A DNA stretch of 51,616 nucleotides, taken from the IMG/VR virus record IMGVR_UViG_3300030450_002212, positions 1-51,616 of that record. One strand, given 5' to 3'. Of the stretch, positions 47,241 through 51,616 are shown piece after piece. Numbering within the stretch: the first letter of the stretch is position 1; every line of letters starts with the position of its first letter. The DNA is from a virus. Made by a program: the position numbers and the translations under genes. Below the pieces are notes generated by a model. It was not told the DNA's origin and did no database searches. It was given only the letters and a program-made list of their open reading frames with translations.

Positions 47241-48149
47241 ATGGCTATATCAAGAGCACAACTTGCTAAAGAACTAGAGCCTGGTCTAAACGCTCTCTTT
47301 GGCTTAGAGTACAGCAAATACGGAGACGAAGCTGCGGAAATTTTTGAAAGTGAATCATCAGATAGAGCTTTCGAAGAAGAAGTAATGCTTTCCGGATTTG
47401 GAGCGGCCCCGACAAAATCAGAAGGTGCAGGAGTTGAATACGACTCAGCAACTGAAGTTTATACAGCTCGTTACACACACGAAACTGTAGCAATGGCATT
47501 TGCCTTAACTGAAGAAGCTGTCGAAGACAACCTCTACGACCGTCTGTCAAATCGCTATACTCGTGCATTAGCACGATCAATGGCACATAGTAAGCAAGTA
47601 AAAGGAGCTTCCATTTTAAATAATGGATTCGACAACAATTTTACTGGTGGTGATGGCAAGGAATTACTTGCAACAGACCATCCGCTTTCTGTTGGGGGGA
47701 CCTTTGCAAATGAACCAACCACAGCAACCGATCTAAACGAAACTGCTTTAGAAAACGGTCTTATTTCAATCAGTCAATTTACTGATGAAAGAGGCCTAAT
47801 CGTAGCACTTCGTGGCAAAAAACTTGTTATCCCTGCGGAACTTCAATTCGTAGCTGAAAGATTAATGAAATCTGAAGGCCGAGTTGGAACTGCTGATAAC
47901 GACATTAATGCACTTAGATCATCAGGTGCGATTCCAGAAGGGTATACTGTTAATCACTTTTTAACAGACCCTGACGCATTTTTCATTCTTACAGATGCAC
48001 CAAACGGGCTAAAACACTTTACCCGTGCACCTCTAAGAACTGCAATGGAAGGTGAATTTAACACAGGTAACATGAGATTTAAGGCTAGGGAGCGTTACAG
48101 CTTCGGATGGTCTGATCCTCGTGCGATCTACGGTTCAGAAGGTGCTTAA
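47241..48149 (+). CDS. Major capsid protein (HK97-like)
   Basis: A 302-residue protein with no Pro/Gly-rich delta domain of its own, consistent with the separate scaffold. Landmarks: an N-arm and E-loop-like acid region, ETVAMAFALTEEAVEDNLYD (spine helix), KGASILNNGFDNNFTGGDG, LLATDHPLSVGGTF, and the terminal RFKARERYSFGWSDPRAIYG typical of Mu gpT-like/HK97 capsids. The strong terminator follows it. Confidence 0.88.
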   Translation: MAISRAQLAKELEPGLNALFGLEYSKYGDEAAEIFESESSDRAFEEEVMLSGFGAAPTKSEGAGVEYDSATEVYTARYTHETVAMAFALTEEAVEDNLYDRLSNRYTRALARSMAHSKQVKGASILNNGFDNNFTGGDGKELLATDHPLSVGGTFANEPTTATDLNETALENGLISISQFTDERGLIVALRGKKLVIPAELQFVAERLMKSEGRVGTADNDINALRSSGAIPEGYTVNHFLTDPDAFFILTDAPNGLKHFTRAPLRTAMEGEFNTGNMRFKARERYSFGWSDPRAIYGSEGA

Positions 48150-48170
48150 TTAATTAAGCACAATTCTTTA

Positions 48171-48202
48171 AAGGGGCTAGGGATGCTTAGCCCCTTTTTT
48201 TA
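48171..48202 (+). terminator. Strong terminator after the major capsid gene
   Basis: AAGGGGCTA (48171-48179), 8-base loop, TAGCCCCTT (48188-48196) followed by a run of T. Textbook Rho-independent form. Confidence 0.9.
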
Positions 48203-48203
48203 T

Positions 48204-48232
48204 TTGCATTATCCTTTTTTATTCTGTATTTT
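48204..48232 (+). promoter_or_regulatory. Promoter after the capsid terminator
   Basis: TTGCAT, exact 17-base spacer, TATTTT (48227-48232), about 57 bases before the next start. A 5-bp hairpin CGACC/GGTCG lies in the leader. Confidence 0.55.
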
Positions 48233-48288
48233 AGAGATATCCCTAGACGACCAATTAAGGTCGACTTTAACGACTAAGGAGAAATAAA

Positions 48289-48744
48289 ATGGGTCAAACA
48301 ACTTTTTCCGGACCTATCAAGGCCGGCACAATCAAAGATACCACAGGTACAACGGTTGGCACTGATGTTACTAATGTTGGTTCTGTCTTAATGGCACAAT
48401 CAGTAGTTATCGACATTATTGGAGCTTCTGCACTAGATCAAGCTGTTGCAGTAGTTCCTGCTAATTCACAGGTGGTAGATGTAATATTAAATGTAACAAC
48501 TGTTAACAATGATGGTAGCACTGCTACTGTTGCTCTTGGAACAGCTACTGATGCTGATGCTTTCTTACCTGCAACTAATGTTAAAGCTCTTGGAACAACA
48601 CATGGAACTTTAGATACTGAAGCCACTGATGTTGGTACAACTGATTTAAGAATTTTTGCAGATTTTACAGCAGGCACTGGTAATGGTGCAACAGGTGCTG
48701 CGACTGTAACAGTACTTTACATACAAAATAACAACCTATCTTAG
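48289..48744 (+). CDS. Thr/Val/Ala-rich structural protein
   Basis: A 151-residue, almost lysine-free beta-rich protein (TTVGTDVTNVGSVLMAQSVV, DGSTATVALGTATDADAFLP), of the kind found in decoration and fibre-like virion proteins. SD AAGGAG. No specific family recognised. Confidence 0.7.
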   Translation: MGQTTFSGPIKAGTIKDTTGTTVGTDVTNVGSVLMAQSVVIDIIGASALDQAVAVVPANSQVVDVILNVTTVNNDGSTATVALGTATDADAFLPATNVKALGTTHGTLDTEATDVGTTDLRIFADFTAGTGNGATGAATVTVLYIQNNNLS

Positions 48745-48753
48745 GAGGTATAA

Positions 48754-49083
48754 ATGGCTGGAAATTATTTAAGCCATCAGCAAGGTACAAACGCAACTAC
48801 GATAGTTGTTGCGGGTGATACTAATAATGCTAACACCGCTGCTAAAGGTACAAACCAAGTTGTTTACTTTAGAGGTATATATTTAGAAGCAGACTCTACA
48901 GATGGCACGGTTGAAATTCAATCAAAAAACCCTGCCGGAACATGGACTGCTGATAGTATCTTTAAGGTAAATAGCGGAGGTAGTGATAGTTTTTACACAG
49001 ATGATGGAATAAGACTAAAAAGAGGTATGAGGGTGGTATCAAGTACTGGTATTACAAATTGCCTTGTGACATACACCGCATAA
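48754..49083 (+). CDS. 109-aa beta-rich structural protein
   Basis: GTNQVVYFRGIYLEADSTDG, SDSFYTDDGIRLKRGMRVVS: short strands, Thr/Gly-rich, probably virion surface. SD AGGAGG. Follows the previous gene by 9 bases. Confidence 0.65.
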   Translation: MAGNYLSHQQGTNATTIVVAGDTNNANTAAKGTNQVVYFRGIYLEADSTDGTVEIQSKNPAGTWTADSIFKVNSGGSDSFYTDDGIRLKRGMRVVSSTGITNCLVTYTA

Positions 49084-49092
49084 GGAGAAGAA

Positions 49093-50181
49093 ATGCCTAT
49101 TTTTCAAGAATCATTAAATCCTTTTGGTAAAGCATTTGGCGATATGTCTCCATCTGGTAGAAACAATGCATACGCTAATTCAATAATGTTTAATGCAGTA
49201 GGTAATAAGATACGAGAAGGTAGAAAATTAGCAGCTAGAAATAATTTAAGTTATGGCGGTGTTGATGATAATGGTGAGCATATTTTTGCTCCAGCTGGTG
49301 TTTATCAACCAATACAAGAAGCAGCAGAGGGAATTGCAGGATTTAAAAATAGATTAGATTATGCTGGACCACCAGCTCCTATTGATCCTAATCTTGAAAT
49401 GATAGGCGGTCCGTTAACAGGACCTCCACCTTTACCTGTTTTTGATTTTGATTATCCTGAACCAGCTCCTCCTACTAATTCACAGGTGACTGATCCTTAT
49501 TTTCAACAACCAATAACAGATGATCCTTATCAATATGCTCAACCAGCTTTTAATGTAAACCCACTACCGCCACCACCACCAATCACACCTGTTGAATTTC
49601 CTACAAAAACTCAAGAACAACTGCTTTTTGAAGAAGTTATGGCTTCTTCAGACCCTTTCGGCAGAGTTTTCTCAGACGAAGGACCAATAGGTAATGTTCT
49701 TGGAGTAGAAAGTGATTTTGGTCCTACTGAAGCACCTGGTGAAGGAACATTTGGTCCTGGTGTTGGACTTATCGAAGACCAAATTGGAGACCCATCTATT
49801 CGACCCCCAATACCTACGGATACAACAATTATAGGAGATAATCCATTTTACACTGGAGCAACAAATGTTGCACAACCACCAAACATGACTCCAGTAGCAC
49901 CAAGTTTTAGTTTAGATGTAGGTGTGGGTGGTTACGGTACACCGACAAACACTGCTGGATTTGGTAATATGGGTGGTTATTTTACACCATCAACGACAAC
50001 CAATTCTCCTGTTGGTGCACCATTTTTACCAACAATAACTTCATCTACACCTAATCAGGCAATATATGATTATTATACACAACCAGCTACTACGGCTGCA
50101 CCTCAAACAACTACAACACCACTTCCAACTGTTAATTCATTTGCTGGATTTAACGGCTTTGGTGGGTTTGGAGGATTCTAA
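49093..50181 (+). CDS. Pro/Gly/Thr-rich virion-type protein
   Basis: A 362-residue protein: an ordered N-terminus (NPFGKAFGDMSPSGRNNAYA) and a long Pro/Thr/Gly-rich disordered remainder ending FNGFGGFGGF. Its TAA overlaps the next ATG. The run of such genes after the capsid suggests virion surface or connector parts. Confidence 0.65.
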   Translation: MPIFQESLNPFGKAFGDMSPSGRNNAYANSIMFNAVGNKIREGRKLAARNNLSYGGVDDNGEHIFAPAGVYQPIQEAAEGIAGFKNRLDYAGPPAPIDPNLEMIGGPLTGPPPLPVFDFDYPEPAPPTNSQVTDPYFQQPITDDPYQYAQPAFNVNPLPPPPPITPVEFPTKTQEQLLFEEVMASSDPFGRVFSDEGPIGNVLGVESDFGPTEAPGEGTFGPGVGLIEDQIGDPSIRPPIPTDTTIIGDNPFYTGATNVAQPPNMTPVAPSFSLDVGVGGYGTPTNTAGFGNMGGYFTPSTTTNSPVGAPFLPTITSSTPNQAIYDYYTQPATTAAPQTTTTPLPTVNSFAGFNGFGGFGGF

Positions 50182-51616
50182 TGCCTTTTGATCTCGGTAT
50201 TACTTACGACGCAAATGGTAACATTTTAATTAACGGAGCTCCTATTCCTGGAACTGGTCCAGTTGATTTAAATATTACACCTGGAACTTTTCCAACAACA
50301 AACGCAGCTGGCATTCCTTATGTTGCATCTGGTGTTCAAGGACAAGGCGGTCCTGCTCCATCTTTAGATCTGGATTACACAGATGCGATGGATATTTTAA
50401 ATAGTCCTTTTGCACAAACAAGTGTATTTAACGATCCAGATTTAGATGGTTTTGAAGATAATAGTGGTGATCCTAATTTATTTGAAGATTTACTTTTACA
50501 AGGTGCTGCTACAAGACCTAATTTAAACAATACAAGTAACACTAGTAATACTGTAAATACTGTAAATACTGTAAATACTGAAAATATAGATGGTTCACCA
50601 CCACCTATAACAACCTATACAGATGCTACTGATTTTTTACAGAAATCAGATACCGTTCAAAAAACGCTGCCCGAAGGTGTCAAAGTTGATAATCTATTAG
50701 ATAATGAAGATGGTACATTTACTTATATTCTTACTAATGGGGCTCTATTAACTTACGATAATCAAGGAAATCTTACAGCTAATCCTAATGTAGAAGGATT
50801 CCAATATGATAACACTGGCCCGTGGATGATGAGAGACAATATTGATCTTTATGATTCTAGTAGCCCAACATTTGGCAATACATCTATGGAGGACATAGTA
50901 GGTTGGCTTAATGCACAAGGATTAAGTTCCGTTGGTCAAAACTTTAAAAACCAATTAGGTTCTCATGCTGATGCTCAAGCAATAGAAGACAGTTTCTTTA
51001 ATCAAGACATGGCTAAAAGAAGTGAATTTAGAAATCTTTTAAAAGATTTTGACATGAGCGGATATTTACAAAGTCCTGGTTATCAAGAGTATTTAGGTTT
51101 AAGAAGAGCAGCAGAATCTGGCGCAACAGGTCCAGAAATTGGTGTTACAACAAGCACTAATTCTAATAATCTTGATTATCAAGATTTATTTCAAAACTTA
51201 ATGCAAGAATATCAAAGTTTACTTAATCAACAAAACCAACCAGCAGAACCTACTTTAACACAGCCGGTTAATCCTCCTTTCAACTTTAGACAACCTAGTT
51301 ATGGTATTGGCGGTCTTATGGGTTATGGAAATCCTTTCTTTGGCGGATATGGTTACGGTTATGGTATGAATCCTTATGCAGGTGGCATTGGTTCTTTCTA
51401 CGGCAATATGGGTAGTGGATGGTCGCCTTCTCAATATGGAAGTCCTTTCTTTGGAGGTTATGGAGGCTATGGAGGCTATGGAGGCTACGGAGGCTATGGA
51501 AGCAATAACTATAATCAATTACCTTATAACCCTTATTCAACATTATATAATCAATATACTTCCCCAGGATATACAGGAGACATGTATACAACAGATTATC
51601 AGTCTTATTTAGACAC
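50181..51616 (+). CDS. Gly/Tyr/Asn-rich structural protein (3' end missing)
   Basis: Starts MPFDLGITYDANGNILINGA on a TAATG overlap and stays open to the last base (478 codons seen). Features: a TVN tandem (TVNTVNTVNTENI, near residue 125), a middle region with helices (SEFRNLLKDFDMSGYLQSPG) and a Gly-Tyr region with five GGY units from tandem 9-bp TATGGAGGC repeats at about 51464-51509. Structural role by composition and neighbours; family unknown. Confidence 0.65.
   Translation, partial: MPFDLGITYDANGNILINGAPIPGTGPVDLNITPGTFPTTNAAGIPYVASGVQGQGGPAPSLDLDYTDAMDILNSPFAQTSVFNDPDLDGFEDNSGDPNLFEDLLLQGAATRPNLNNTSNTSNTVNTVNTVNTENIDGSPPPITTYTDATDFLQKSDTVQKTLPEGVKVDNLLDNEDGTFTYILTNGALLTYDNQGNLTANPNVEGFQYDNTGPWMMRDNIDLYDSSSPTFGNTSMEDIVGWLNAQGLSSVGQNFKNQLGSHADAQAIEDSFFNQDMAKRSEFRNLLKDFDMSGYLQSPGYQEYLGLRRAAESGATGPEIGVTTSTNSNNLDYQDLFQNLMQEYQSLLNQQNQPAEPTLTQPVNPPFNFRQPSYGIGGLMGYGNPFFGGYGYGYGMNPYAGGIGSFYGNMGSGWSPSQYGSPFFGGYGGYGGYGGYGGYGSNNYNQLPYNPYSTLYNQYTSPGYTGDMYTTDYQSYLD

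Noticed and set aside
1-51616. Circular genome closed at the window ends
   Set aside because: Joining the last bases to the first puts the final reading frame into a stop after about 20 codons and does not match the frame of the first gene, so the ends are not adjacent.
1-51616. tRNA genes
   Set aside because: No cloverleaf with acceptor stem and T-loop was noticed by eye; a covariance scan would be needed to exclude one fully.

Overview
The window is an AT-rich stretch of a tailed double-stranded DNA phage genome, cut inside a gene at both ends. Portal, terminase, HK97-type capsid, scaffold, S74 tail fibre and a tail nozzle-like protein are all present, and I saw no tail-tube, sheath or tape-measure gene, so a short-tailed (podovirus-like) virion is likely. 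A GcrA-type regulator points to an alphaproteobacterial host. Low GC and very compact genes fit a marine phage of SAR11-like or other low-GC alphaproteobacteria. The host assignment is inference.

Layout. (1) 1-18405, plus strand: tail fibre, nozzle-like protein, a run of large Gly/Ala-rich or helical proteins that look like internal virion/ejection proteins, two signal-peptide proteins, and two small membrane proteins. Many genes are joined by TAATG stop-start overlaps. (2) 18398-23991, minus strand: replication and recombination genes: TOPRIM primase fused to a RepA-like helicase, a Cas4/RecB-like Fe-S nuclease, a small protein ending in an SSB-like DDDIPW tip, a probable ssDNA-binding protein and a Sak4-like ATPase. 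(3) 24094-27168: regulation and modification: an HTH regulator on plus, then minus-strand RHH protein, GcrA homologue and a C5 cytosine methyltransferase. (4) 27247-34668, minus strand: about 27 small overlapping genes, mostly unknown, broken only by a plus-strand terminase small subunit behind a repeat-rich 240-bp region. (5) 34.8-37.8 kb, plus strand: six single-gene cassettes, each with a near-identical extended -10 promoter (consensus ATGGTATTAT) and mostly separated by TCGGG-repeat hairpins with G-quadruplex potential, followed by a candidate structured RNA. (6) 37998-51616, plus strand: lipoprotein, holin-like proteins, HNH endonuclease, large terminase, portal, GroES-like co-chaperonin, scaffold, capsid and further structural genes.

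Working together: terminase, portal, scaffold and capsid build and fill the head, probably with the phage GroES helping host GroEL. The early minus-strand operons copy and recombine the genome. GcrA, HTH, RHH and methyltransferase genes probably adjust host and phage transcription. No DNA polymerase, endolysin, integrase, tRNA or CRISPR array was recognised. Joining the two window ends gives no continuous reading frame, so part of the genome lies outside the window.
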